Both the position numbers and the translations under genes were made by a program. A stretch of 64,000 bases of DNA from Leguminivora glycinivorella (taxonomy: Eukaryota; Arthropoda; Insecta; Lepidoptera; Tortricidae), in the NCBI RefSeq assembly GCF_023078275.1, contig NC_062990.1, positions 13,469,549-13,533,548 of the forward strand, in the 5' to 3' direction. A model generated the notes under the pieces. It was not told where the DNA came from. It ran no database searches and saw only the letters and a list, made by a program, of their open reading frames with translations. Positions 12,288-25,900 of this stretch are shown here, in pieces (the stretch's first letter is position 1; every line of letters begins with the position of its first letter).

Positions 12288-13915
12288 GGCGATTGTCAAA
12301 TGCCGGGAATACCAATACTTCTGTATATATTTATATAACCTTTGCCTTAATTGGGTATTTCGCACCTACGAATCAATTATATGCACATTTTTGCCGATTA
12401 TGTTTAGTTAAGCGATTCATTTGAAAGATTTTACTTAAAAAGTCATTAAATTAATGTTTTTGAAATTTCACGTTCAGTTTGTGTTAATAGCAAATTAATA
12501 AGCTTCAAATTTCTGTGAAGATGCTCTACATGGACCATTGAATTTAATTTAATAGGAAATAAGAGTACATATTACACTAATAAAGTAATTTAATACATTA
12601 ATTAGTCATTTGTTTATTAGAAAACACAATTTCCTCATTGAGAGCCCCATAAGACGGACGATGCAATCTGAAGGTATTTATCTTCAGGCTATTAATTCAT
12701 TGCTAAAATCAAAGTTTTTTGTAATATTCATAATAAATGCATTGTGGCTGAGATTAGTCAATTTTGTCAAGAAAATAGGCCTTCTAACGAAATACCTATA
12801 AGTCCGTCATTTTTAATTAAAAATAACGTCCAAGGTATAAATAAATTATCACGCCTTTTAAATATACATGCTTGGAGTGAATTTCAATTTTAGGCTTACA
12901 ACTATTACAAGCGCTTATTAATTGATACGAAAAAGTGTAAACAATTTTAATTGATTGAATAGGTTCTCCATAAAAACGCAGTTTTTATTTTTCTCTCCAT
13001 TATTCAACTCTTTTAATAATCACAAATCAATCTCTTTGAATCGTATAAACTCAAATGAAGGGTAATAGTAATGTTATTAAGGGTAATGATAATGGATTAT
13101 ACATAACAATTAAAAGCATTACATGATCAACTATTTAATATCGCCTCAAATTATTGGATTTCAAAACAAAACTAAACGAAACGCTATGGCTTCCGTTGGC
13201 TCGTTGGGTGGACGACATTCGAAAAACTGCGGGGCACTTCTGGATGAGATTAGTCCAGGGTCGGGATAAGTGGCTTACACGAGGGGTGGCCTATGCTCAG
13301 CAGTGGGCGATTAATGGCTGAAATGATGATGATGATGTGGTCTATGGTGGAGGAAGAGTCCTTCCTTATGACGTAGCGCGATAAAATCAGGGAACTTAAC
13401 CAAGACCACAATCATTCGTAAGCGTATCGTAGCTAGCTCATCGCTCTTATGCAATGGCTCGGCAGAGCCAGAATGCGTTTTGATTGCCACGTAATGATGT
13501 TCCCACACTGGCAGTTATAAATGTTATATAACATGGTGTGACAGGGAGAGCGCGCCATCGCGCCATTGCGCTGTCTCTATCACACATTTTATAACGGCCC
13601 AATGTGGAAACACTATAAGATCAAAGATTGTTACTTCGGCGAGCCCGATAGATAACGTCTACTTATACTGTGAACGAATTTTGGCTGGTCTGGTAGTTTT
13701 AGTAGGCCTTAAAATGATCCAATTTAATTTCAACCTACATTGGAGTAAATAATGTGCATTTTTACTGACATTGAAAATTACGCATTACTGAGTACCGTAG
13801 TTAATTGGGTTTTGCTGATTCTGATTGTTAATTTTATGGTCATAATTGATATTTTCACGTCCAATTTCTAATTGACGTTATTTGTGAAGATCCGTTTTAT
13901 TTGTCAGCTGACATC
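12288..13915. other. Divergent intergenic region between genes A and B
   Basis: About 1.6 kb separates the start codons of A and B. It holds the gene A TATA box; AT-rich sequence with ATTAAT/TTGATT motifs; a LINE 3' end ending in a GATGAT run (about 13185-13340); and a degenerate inverted repeat (about 13503-13612) containing GC-rich arms. No further coding exon was found. Confidence 0.55.
12324..12338 (-). promoter_or_regulatory. TATA box of gene A
   Basis: The minus strand reads TTATATAAATATATA about 40-50 bases upstream of the gene A start codon. If used, transcription would start close to 12305, with a very short 5' leader, as predicted for gene C. Confidence 0.45.
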
Positions 13916-13981
13916 ATGTATACAGGTTTTCTACTATGCATGTTGGTTGCAAGTGTGAGCGTCGATGCTAACCCTACTCTT
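13916..13981 (+). CDS. Gene B exon 1, signal peptide
   Basis: The 66-nt exon encodes MYTGFLLCMLVASVSVDA, then NPTL, and meets a GTAAGT donor after a complete codon. The hydrophobic stretch FLLCMLVASVSV and the A-x-A-like end (VDA|N) indicate a signal peptide. The start resembles gene A exon 1 (MYARVLLCAL). No clear TATA box is visible upstream, unlike A and C. Confidence 0.78.
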
Positions 13982-16900
13982 GTAAGTAAATTAATTTAAA
14001 ATAATGCCCTTAATTTAGTATCAATCAGTTGAAATAGTACTATTACCCCCCATATTCACAAACGTTCACTAAAGTTATCAAGCTGATAAAAATAACTTTA
14101 GTGAACGTTTATGAATTAGGGAGTTAGATTTCTGAAAGAAATACCTCAACTAAGAATGAATGAATTATTGTATAAAGTTCTAATTTAATATGCTTTAAGA
14201 TTACTTTTTCAAATAATCTTTTTATTTGTCTTCCAGTCTCAACGAGTGCTAAATCGATTAAATCAGGTAAAATAATTGAAAGTAAGGAAAATATTTGTCC
14301 CACGTTGGGCGCCAAATTTTCGACGACCGTAAAAATAACTTCCATCAGGTAATGAAGTAGGTCTTTTTATCATATGTATACTGATCAGCGATTGAGCCTA
14401 GCCATGCTTGGTGGAAAGTGGAGACAGTCTAAGATGAAGCTTACCGGTTCAGTAATATAACCGATGTCGTATTTTTCAGGGAACAGGCGGGTCGATAGTG
14501 TTATCGCATTCCATTTCTTTGCAGTGTACATTTGATACTGTAGTAAAAGTAAGTTCCTTTTTTTCAGTCACCAGAATTCAGATCAGGCAAGGTTGCTAAG
14601 GTTAGTAAATAACTTAATAAACATAGAGATATAATAAAAAAGTAATGGATGGAAATAAGTATAATCTACTTTTTTCAATATATTTTTTTTAATACGAGTA
14701 TTAGACTATATCTTTAAATAAGCCAATAATTTATCTTTTTAGCTAGCCAAGAGGCTCGTTCATAATCAAAAGGTACAGTATGAATATCGAATTAAAGTAC
14801 AAGATAAATATGGGTCCAGTCGGGTTCAGTAACATCTACACACTTACGCATACAAAAATATCTGAACAATATTTTATGCTTATAATGATAGTCGTATAAA
14901 AAATATCTTAACACGATTCTTCGTAAGTGTAACTCAACGCGTCTAAATTGTGGGTTATAAAATATAAATTCAATGGAATTGGTTAAAAACCATAGAAAAT
15001 TGTAGCAAAATGTAAACTTGTTACGTAAAAAATGTGACAGTTACGATGACAGTGTCATCTTAATTTCATTTTTCATAATTTTATATGTCGCTGTGTAAAA
15101 ATCTGTTGAAATTTACTACATTATTTTATTTTATTTCAATATTAGTTAGATGGTTTCACTTAAAACTCAATTACAAATTTACTAAACTGTTACATAATAT
15201 TTCAGCTAAGCGTAAGTTTTCAACTAAGTACTTATTTTTCTCTTTATTTATTTTATAGTAATATTAATGTATGTGTTTCGAGGTGGATGGACTGTGTGAG
15301 AGATGGTATGAAACGAATGCAAGTGATAGAGAGGGATAGAAGATGAAGACATGCTGCGCCGACCACAAGTAATTGGGATAAAGGTAAGCTAATGATGATT
15401 AATGTATTATGTAGTTCGTTTTTTTATCATGTGAACGCAATATGAACGAAAAACTAAATTATACGATACTAATCTGAAAATTCGCGATTTCAGTATGTAA
15501 GTATAATTTAAAAATTAACCTTTTTGATCAGTAAAAAATATATATAGTATAATTACAATTCACGGTAAAGGCACACCTCGGACACTGGCGATCAAATATA
15601 TGAAAGAGGTGCGTTCCTAGCACACAGTCTAAGCTCGTGTAGGCGAACGCGTACTATGCTTGTATAAGTGAAATATGACAGGACGTCTGTTCGCGTTTTT
15701 GACAGGCGGTAACTGTGAGGTAACCGAGAGGGGGTGGGCGGCACTTTCAGCGGGGAGTGGGAGTGGTCATACTGTACGATAGTACTGTTTATTATACTGT
15801 GGTAAAGGTACAGAAATTAAGTGCAGAAAACACTGTTAAAGGCCGGGTCCGTAATACTAATAATACCTTATTTTCTTTTTAGATTTTAGACATGGTAGCA
15901 AATGAGCATGTAAGTAATTAGCTTTATTTCGTTCTTCGCTTGTAACTTTCCTACGTAGGCATGTTTTTATTTATTAATTTAATTATAATTGTGTATTTAT
16001 TTCATTATACATGTGGGATGCTGATAAATACAAAATATATTTTTAAGCTGTTTTAGATATTTGACAATCATAATTTTAATTCAGCCGTTTTGTATAAATA
16101 TGTCCTAAGTCATAAAAATATTTAATTTCTCAGGTCTTATATTTTTATGAAACGTATTTAATTATAAGATTTATATAATTTCTTATAGGGAGCTGAAGCG
16201 CACCTGACACCGACAGGAAATAATACCGTGACTACCGTGAGTAACATAACAATAATTCACATATAAATTATTTTGTCTTGCCTTATATTGTATTATAAAC
16301 AATAATTAATCTTTAAAGAGCGAGAGTGCGCTGAGGAACTGTACAACCTTGTTCCTCCGTCCCCATTTCAGAACTTGACAATACGGCATTCGGCATTTTC
16401 ACTGTGTACTTAAAACACGCAAAGCGTTTCGCTTCAAGTTTCTCGCGTAATCAATATGGCAACGCGCTTGTGACACTGTTTGAGTTGTGTTTCAGGCGTC
16501 CATAGGTCTTTCAAAGCAAGTGATCGCTTTACATCAGGCGGGCCATCATTACTTGTGATCGTGCCACCGACGTAGTATAAAAAAAAAAAAATACTTAAAT
16601 AAAATCAATGTCAACTGTCTTTGTTGTTAATACCGTCAATAATATCAGTGAAATTAACCATACTATAAAAATGAGTTTCAATTAAATATTCGTGTGATCC
16701 GCAACTATATAATTTTTTTGAACAGTTGAACAAAATGTTTTCTTCATAATCATTTATTTAAAAATCGTTACAGGTATCTTATTTTTTTTTTAAACTGCTT
16801 CAGTAAAGAATAATAATAATGGCACACAATTTCTTAAATCTAGTAATAGTCTTTAATAGCTAGGGTATATTTTAATATTTATTAAAAAAAAACGAACATT

Positions 16901-19900
16901 TACTGTTTCATAAAATATACTTGTCTTAGTTGTCTTATAAGATGCTGTTCTGTTTTACTCAACCAGGCCAGAAAGAACTTGATTAATTATTTCTTTCATA
17001 TCTATTTCTGTTTAAAAATATTACTTTTATTTTCAGGGTTATATCAAAAATACATTTGTGAGTAAATGAAAGAAATTTTAAGTCAAAAGTGGATGATCGG
17101 CTATTGTGTAGTAGTGCCTATTAGTGTGCTAACTTAGCCTGATGTGACTGTGAGTAAGTAAGTATTTTAATGTAAATATTTAAAAAAAAAAATTTTGATT
17201 TTAGAATTACTTCGGACCTGATGATAACGGTAATGAAAATGTGAGTAAATGTACAATGACAATAGTCAACTGCCTGTCCTTAAAATATATTACATTACGA
17301 TACAAGTGCGATAAAACAACTTCCTTCCTTTTCGCACGTGTATCGTACAATGTTTTTCAGTACAGCGTGCGTAGCCGAATGCACAGACGCTCACAAAACG
17401 CTCATGAAACGAAACGCTCGTAGATATCTATCGCTATCTCGCTTGCGTATTGGCAGGACAGAGCCAGACTACCTTTCGCGGCCTTTTATTTTCGTTTCGC
17501 GTCGTAGAAATGCCATTCGGCTACGGGGCCAGATTCTCGCACTAAGTGCGTAAAAAAACACCATCTGTAATGAAATAGTACATTACAATACTAGTGCGAA
17601 AAAAAGGAATTTTTTTTTCGCACGTGTATCGTACGACGTTTTTCAGTACAGATGAGCTTCCGAAGTTTCGACCTGTTATATAATGAACCACTTCTCGCAC
17701 TAGTGCGTAAAAAAACACCATCTGTACTGAAATAGTACATTTCGATTCAAGTGCGAAAAAAAAAGGAATATCCTTTTCGCACGTGTATCGAACGACGTTT
17801 TTCAGTACAGATGGACCTCCGAAGTTTCGACCTGACATATAATGAACCACTTCTCGCACTAGTGCGTAAAAAAAACACCGAAAAGGAAATTCGAAACGAG
17901 TGGCGATAAATTAAAACACGACCGAAGGGAGTGTTTTAAATCGACACGAGAGAACTTCCTCTTTTACGCACTTGTATCGAAATATACCATGCATGCAGGC
18001 ACGTAATAAAGAGTAAGTTAATTATAAGAAAAACACGGCCAGTAGTTATTTTAAGTACAAAGTCCAGTTATGTCAACCAGACGATTTGCAGTTTCTGCAA
18101 AAAACTTGTGCGCTCTGGGTGTCGTATAATTTATAAGGAATTATTTAATTGGTGTGTGAGGTGAGATACGTAATATTTTTTTTTTTAATTTGAAATTGTT
18201 TTGGTTTCAGAATGACAATAGAGATATCGAGATCACTATATCAATCAGATGCAACAGGTTAGTATAACTACATGCCTATAAAAAAAAATATTGTCCAAAA
18301 ATAATTATCTTGTTGGATTTTTGAACTTACGGAAATAGCAAAAATCTATTAACCTCGTAAGGCCCAATGTATATTACGTTTATGTTTTTTGAAACAAACG
18401 ATATTCTTACCAATTTACTTAAAGAACACGGAATTCAAATTAGGAATTAAAATAGGAAAATTTACATTAAAAATAGGAAAATTTACAATGGTGGGTCTTA
18501 CGAGGTTAATACCAGTCTTCAAGGAAATGTATATACGGCTTGATTTAGACTTGAATATACTTTATATATTAGATATAGATACAATAGTGATCGGATAATT
18601 AAATGTCAATAAATATGTGTTTGTTGGAATGGGCGACACTATTGAGACAGTAAGGTTTTTATATTACAAAGTATTCATTTTGATTTCAGAACTACGCCGA
18701 CGCTATAAAAAGTCGTCATGAAAATGAAATTTATAATGTAAGCACTGGAAAAAGGATTTTATTTATAAGCATAAACTAACTATCATCAATGAATCGTCAT
18801 TAAAAATCATTTTACAGAAAGAAACTGCATCAAAATAGTACATTTCGATACAAGTGCGAAAAAAGGAAGTTCGAAACGAGTGGCGATAAATTAAAACACT
18901 ACCGAAGGGAGTGTTTTAAATCGACACGAGTTACGAATTGCCTTTTCGCACGTGTATCGAACGACGTTTTTCAGTACAGATGGCACTTCAAACTGACATA
19001 TAATGAACCACTTCTCGCACTAGTGCGTAAAAAAAAACACTATCTGTACTGAAAAAGCTATTATTAATTAATTGATTTAATTTTTCAATGTATCTATTTC
19101 TTATGTTATTTCCCTAATTGTATAAATAATCTCAATTTAAATATATTTCAGAAAAATAACTATGTGAGTTAATAAAATAGTATACATTTAATGATGTAGA
19201 TATGTACTGAAGTAAGCATTTCGGCATTTGGCTATGTGGTTAGATAACACACCTGTCACTCTCACACTGACAAACTTGCCAAGGCGTGACGGATACTTTA
19301 TCTACATAGATAAGTGATAAAATGGGAAGCATAATACGCCGCAAGAAATCGCCACTTTGTTAAGACGCTGACAGCACCCAATGGCCTTGACGCTAGCGTA
19401 CACTGTCTAATCGTATGGGAGTAAGTGAGAGCGCGATGTCACTAAAAGAGGGCGGCTAGGGACGAAAAGTGCGGAAAAATATTAAAATAAAATAGAAAGA
19501 TGCATTATTTGTGCAAAATGTTTCATTAGTGTTTTAGATATGTATATTTTTGTTATTGTAATATTAATTAAAGACAACTAAGTGAATAATTGAACGACAC
19601 AGAACCGTTTAATGACGAACTCGAGACCAATCTTTGCAATTTTTTTCTATCGTGCCGATTTTATTAAATCGTGTATCAAGTACGGCTATGTTCGTTGAAA
19701 TATAATGAATAATAACATATAATTTACTTGCCTTACTAAGACTAATAGTTTGTCTTAAAAAACTGCGCAAGTAACATCAATTTTACGCAATTGGGTGTTG
19801 TCAGCCCCTTAACCAGACGGTTTGAAATTTCTGCGAAAACCTGTGCGCGCTGGGTCCCCCGTGGACCTATAGTTTATATTATAAGAATTAATCGGTCAGG

Positions 19901-22900
19901 TAGGTATACATGATAACATATATTTAATTTATTTTAAATTAAAAAACATAACATTATCCAAATAAACTGTTCTCCGTCGTTCCTTATGCAAAAGTGCCCA
20001 TAACGCTCGCAGCATTTCCGCGTTGTATTACTATGGACAGTTTTTCCACCAGGAACGACAGGGAACAGTTTATGGAACGACAGGGAACAGTTTATGGAAG
20101 GACAGGGAACAATTTATTTGGATAATTTTATGTTTTTATTGTTAATAGTTACTAGGTATTGTTATAAATTTTGATTTCAGAATGACAATAGAGATACTCG
20201 AGATCATTATTTCCAAGGAATGCAACAGGTTAGAGTACATATGATACATATCTTGTAAATAAGTTATTTTGTTGGATTTTTGAAATACGGAAATAGCAAA
20301 AACCTATTTATGACCAGTCTTTATGGACATTTATATCCTACTTGATTCGGACTTTGATATACTTTAAATATTAGATATAGATACGATAATAATCGGATAA
20401 TTCAATGTCAAAAATAATGTGGTAGTTTGCTGGAATAAGAGACACTTTTAATAATTATAAGGTTTTTTTATATTTCAAAATATTCAATCAAAATATTTAT
20501 TCGTAATAAACTTAAAACTACACAATATGCAAAAAAACAGTATTACTAAAACTACAAACGTACAAGGGATTAATAAGTTTATTGCGAAAAGGTCCCGTCT
20601 CAGCATAATGCTGACCCGGAGGTCAGCGCTGATCTTCCGACGAGACCATTTGTGAGACCACGAACGCAGCCGCACGACACAGCCCCATCGCAATTCGAAC
20701 GCATCCTTATTGAAGCGATCAACGCCATCTTGTCTTATATCTATGGCAGGGTATCATTGCGTCATTTTTGACAATGGTGACATCTCACATAATATCAATG
20801 GAGCCATGCCGCACAGCAAAATATTAATCTTGATTTCAGAAGTACGCCGACGCTATAAAAAGTCGTTACGAAAATGAAATTTATAATGTAAGCACTGGAA
20901 AAGGATTATATTTAAGCATGAACTAACTATCATCAATGAATCGTCATTAAAAATCATTTTACAGAAAGAAAATGCATTGAAAAGGCTTTTTTTAATGTTT
21001 CTATTTCTTATGTTTTTACCGAATAGGGATGACGACTACATAAAAAATGGCATTCTGTTTAGTCCGTCAGTTAGACGGAACACATATTTTTCGTTTTATC
21101 TAATGAATGAAAAAATACAAAGATATAGGGCATCAAAGTTTCGGAGTGGGGGCTTGGGACCTCACTGTTAGGTAAAAATTATACCCAGGCGTGACGTCAC
21201 TCTAAATTTCAACGCACTGTACCGTCGTCATTTTTCGTTTACGAGAAAAAAGAAAAAAATATGTGTCTATAATTTTATGATGATCTATCTTTTTTTTAGT
21301 CATCTAGCCTATTTAATTGTATCTGTGTAATCTCAATTTAAATATATTTCAGAAAAATGACTATGTGAGTTAATGAAATAGTATACATTTAACGATGTAC
21401 TCGTAGATATGTACTAAAGTAAGCATTTTGGCATTTGGCTACGTGATTAAATAAGATATCTGTCACTCACACACTAATACACTTACTTACTTTATCTACA
21501 TATTTAAGTGATAAAATTGGAAGCATCGGCAAGAAATCGCCAGTTAAGTATGTTAACCAGACGGTTTGAAATTTCTGCGAAAACCTGTGCGCGCTGGGTC
21601 CAAGCGCGGATCCAGCTTCGTGCCCAGGGGGGGGGGGGGGTCACGTGGTACAGGCCCGGGGCCCGGGGGGGGGGGTCACGTGGTCTATTTGTATGGCCAA
21701 CTTAGGCTCCAGGAGGGGGTGACCCCCATGACCCCCCCCTGGATCCGCGCATGGCTGGGTCCCCCATGGACCTATAGTTTATATTATACCTAAGAATTAA
21801 TCGGTCAGTTAGGTATACGAAATAACATAAATTTAATTTATTTAAAATTTAAAAACATAAAATTATCCAAATAAACTGTTCCCTGTCGTTCTTGGCGCAA
21901 AAGTGCCTATAACGCTCGCAGCATTTCCGCGTGGTATTACTATGGAGCTATATATGATTTAATAAACAAAGCTCTTAGGTGTCTTGATAATAGAAAAGCA
22001 TCTTGTGCCATATACATGGATATGTCCAAGGCATTCGACTATGTAGACCACGACATCCTTCTGAATAAACTGAATAAGTACGGAATTCGAGGAAACGCCT
22101 TAGATCTCCTAAAATCGTATCTAGAAAACAGGGAACAGTACTCTGTTATTGACCAGATATGTGTGAAAACTGGAGAGGAGATAACATATGCGTCGGAACG
22201 CCGAAGAATCAGGTATGGCGTACCGCAAGGTAGTGTGCTGGGTCCACTGTTATTTATTCTCTATATTAACGACATTACTAAGTCAATACATTATCCCATG
22301 ATACTGTTCGCTGATGATAGCACCATATTTATAGAATTAGATACAAGTAGTGACTATGAACGTGAGGTCAATGATACCCTAAAACAAATTATTAAATGGT
22401 TAGAAACTAATAACTTAAAGGTTAATATAGACAAGACTTGCCTAATGCAATTTAGTCAACGAAAATCAGTCCCAACATTAAATATTAACTATGCCGGTAA
22501 AAACATAGCCAAGGCACATACAACAAAATTTTTGGGCATACATATGGACAGTGACATGTCCTGGGAGTCACATAATAAAGAAGTGTGCAAAAAAATATAT
22601 CAGTTTTCTTTTGCCCTCTATAAGCTTTCAAAGATTTGTGACCGAGCTACAGTTTTGACAGCATATCACGGTTTTGTGTCCTCAACACTTAGATATGGTA
22701 TTGTGTTTTGGGGAAACTCCTCGTTCAGAGAATTAGTGTTTTTAGCTCAAAAGAGATGTATCAGGGCCATTGTAGGAATATATCCCCCACAAAGCTGTCA
22801 ACCACACTTCATATCACTGAAATTGCTCACTTTTCCCTGTTTGTACATATTTGAATGTTGTTTATTTGTCAAAAATAATCCTAATTTGTTTAAATTTAGA

Positions 22901-25900
22901 AGGGCACCGTTAAGGTTAAATTTCCGCCCGAGAAAACCTGAAATAGACATAAGTAGAAGCAACACTGCCCTAATGCAAAAGAATATTCTAGTCATGGGAC
23001 CGAAATTGTTTAATAAAGTTCCTGAAGCATGGCAAAGCTTACCTGCAAGTAGGTTCAAGGGTGTGCTGTACATGTTTCTTTGTAATAAATGCTACTATAA
23101 CGTTAATGAATTTTTGGATGATGAATGTATAACTTTGACATAAATACCATATTTTTTTTTTTCTGATTTTTCCCTGACATTGCATGTGTACTTTGAATAT
23201 AAATTATTTAGTGTAAATATTATGTAAATGTATTTAGTATTAAGGTAATTATTTTACGATCTGCTTTGTAAATATATTGCCAAATTATATTTCGTACGCC
23301 TACACGGCTCATCATGGCTGATATAAATAATATAACCTATTGTCACCTAATTGTTACCTGTGATGACGAAATAAATATATTTGATTTGATTGATTTGATT
23401 TGACAGCTTTTCCACCAGGAACGACAGGGAACAGTTTATGGAACGACAGGGAACAGTTTATTTGGATAAATTTATGTTTATATAGTTATTAGGTATTGTT
23501 ATAAATTTTGATTTCAGAATGACAATGACAATAGAGATATCCGAGATCATTATTTCAAAGGAATGCAACAGGTTAGAAGTACATACCTAACTTGTAAAAA
23601 AGTTATTTTGTTGGATTTTTGAAGTACGGAAATAGCAAAAACTTATTTATACCAGTCTTTAGGGACATTTATATACGGCTTGATTCGGACTTTAATATAC
23701 TTTATATATTAGATATAGATACGATACTAATCGGATAATTAAATGTCATAAATAATATGTTTGTTGGAATAAGCGACACTTTTGAGATTATAATGTTACT
23801 TTTTAAATTTCAAAGTATTAATTTTGGTTTCAGAAGTACGCTGACGCTATAAAAAGTCGTTATGAAAATGAAATTTATAATGTAAGCAAAAAGAAGGAAA
23901 AGGATTATGGGTGAATCAACTTTTTCTTGCCAGGGTGGCTAGCCAAATGGCACAATCGCTCACGAAACGCTCACGAAACGAAGCGCTAGTAGATATCTAT
24001 CTCTATCGCGCTTGCGTATTGGCGCGACAGAGCCAGCGGCGTACCTGTTATTGCCACGGTTACGGTCCCCTGAGTCACGCTGGTTTTATGCAAAATTATG
24101 CTACTTAACGCAAACATGCATTATTCTGGTGTTAACGAGCCCTTTCCTTAATTTGCCACCTACAAATATGGACTACATGCATGCTTGCATAATTTCAGTA
24201 GCATAATTTTGCATAAAACCAGCGTGACTCTGGGGACCGTAACCATGGCAATAACAGGCAAGAAAAAGTTGATTCACCTACTTTAAGCATAAACTAATAA
24301 TTATCAATGAATCGTCATTAAAAATTATATTTACAGATAGAAATTGCATTGAAAAGGCTTTTTTTTATGTTTTTATATCTTATGTTTTTACCGAATTGTG
24401 TAAATAATCTCAGTTTAAATATATTTCAGAAAAATAACAATGTGAGTTAATAAAATAGTATACAATTTAATGATGTAGATATAGTATTACATAGATATAG
24501 ATATTGATAGAAATCTATGTTTTGTTACAGGGCAATGTAAAGACTCTAAGCCATTCGGTAAGTTAACAGTTTGAGTGTGATTTGTAGACATAATGAAACA
24601 TATAATACTCGTAAGAAGTCTTAAAACACGTGTGGTTTTATGAACCGATCGTTTCATAACAGGATCTAACCATAGATTGAATATAAGAAGTTATACCATC
24701 CCATACTTAAAATATGACCGCCAAAGAAGTCTAAGAACGTGCAAAAAGTAGATGACCACAAAAAAAAATGTCTTGTTGCCGTTATTTGTAGATGGCTTTT
24801 AGAGTCTGTCATAAAGTTGACATCATAGTGGGAAAACGTAAAGTTGGTGGTTTCTGCGTTTTAGACTCAGTATCTACTTGACAGATTAAGTTTAAAACAC
24901 GGACTTATATGTGCTAATTTATCAAAATGTCACTTTCAACATCTTAGATTTATGGCTCGAAAGTGGCACTTTTAACGCTACAAGAAATGCATTTTTAGTG
25001 ACTCCATCTACTTTTTGCTCGTTATTTGGCGGTCGCATTTCAATGTGTGAGATGATATAATCTTCATATAATTTAATATTTGATCTAACGAGTTTTTGGA
25101 CTAAATATTTACAGTTGCATTTAATAGACTGCTTTACTAACACTATACTGCCTACCCCTTTATGGGATACAGGCGTGATTGTATGTTGTTGTGTTTACTA
25201 ACACACAAGTCATAAATACTGTATGGTTCAGTAATGCCAGTAATTCGAGGCTCCGCTATCTAAGAATAATGTTTGTAATTTAATAATGTTTATTTATAAT
25301 TTCTATTTTTTTTAGGTAAAAGGCAATAAAGATAAGAGGAATGCGATAAAAGTATGTAAAATTGCATTTTTTTATTACTCTAAATAATGTATTCCAATGT
25401 TACTAATTATTATAATTGTTATTATAGCTCGTAAGTAAATAAATAAATATATTTTTGAAATAATTTATTTTGTATAAAACGTAGTGAGTTTATATTTTAC
25501 ATAATATTATATTTATAACAATATGGACGGTCTGATTTATCAAAAAATGTGAAAATTATGTTATAAAAATGGATATTTATTGTTATCAAACAGCGAATTG
25601 TACCTATTTATTTTATGTTAATTTATTTTTACATCGTTTAGGTGGCAAAAGTTGCTGCACAGGTAAGTAAATATATTTCGTCTTTATTTTGTTTTGTGTT
25701 GCAAAAGTATGTAAGTTTGTGGTTGAATAAAGATTTTATATTATCTTTTTTATGAAACGTTAAATATTTATAATTAAAATACATACTTAATAAACCAATG
25801 TAATAATTGCAACTATTTATTATTACAATTTTATGTGTTTATTATTAGAAATAAATACAAACTACAAATTATACTATTAAAATAATACTAGACATAGAAA

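Larger units (their letters stand above)
18065..24490 (+). repeat. Tandem triplication of a three-exon block inside gene B
   Basis: Three successive units of about 1.7 kb before insertions carry the same exons and intron sequence. Exon i: 18211-18257 (47 nt, frameshifted), 20181-20228 (NDNRDTRDHYFQGMQQ), 23518-23571 (54 nt, an extra ND repeat at its start). Exon ii: 18690-18737 (NYADAIKSRHENEIYN), 20840-20887 and 23834-23881 (KYADAIKSRYENEIYN). Exon iv: 19152-19163 KNNY, 21353-21364 KNDY, 24430-24441 KNNN. Intron text starting 'aaccagacggtttgaaatttctgcg' opens units 2 and 3 and, degenerated, unit 1. Units 2 and 3 are the more similar pair. A conserved acceptor plus about 20 nt (from 18818, 20965 and 24337) has no usable donor and looks like a dead fourth exon. 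Unit 3 has taken a LINE and two small DNA elements, and unit 1 a tandem-repeat element. Confidence 0.85.

Noticed and set aside
17542..17859. 105-codon minus-strand ORF with repeated 'MREVVHY' starts
   Set aside because: It is a translation of the 163-bp tandem repeat; the peptide repeat simply follows the DNA repeat.
23911..24206. Two overlapping ORFs in the unit 3 MITE
   Set aside because: They lie inside an inverted-repeat insertion absent from units 1 and 2; no domain is recognisable.
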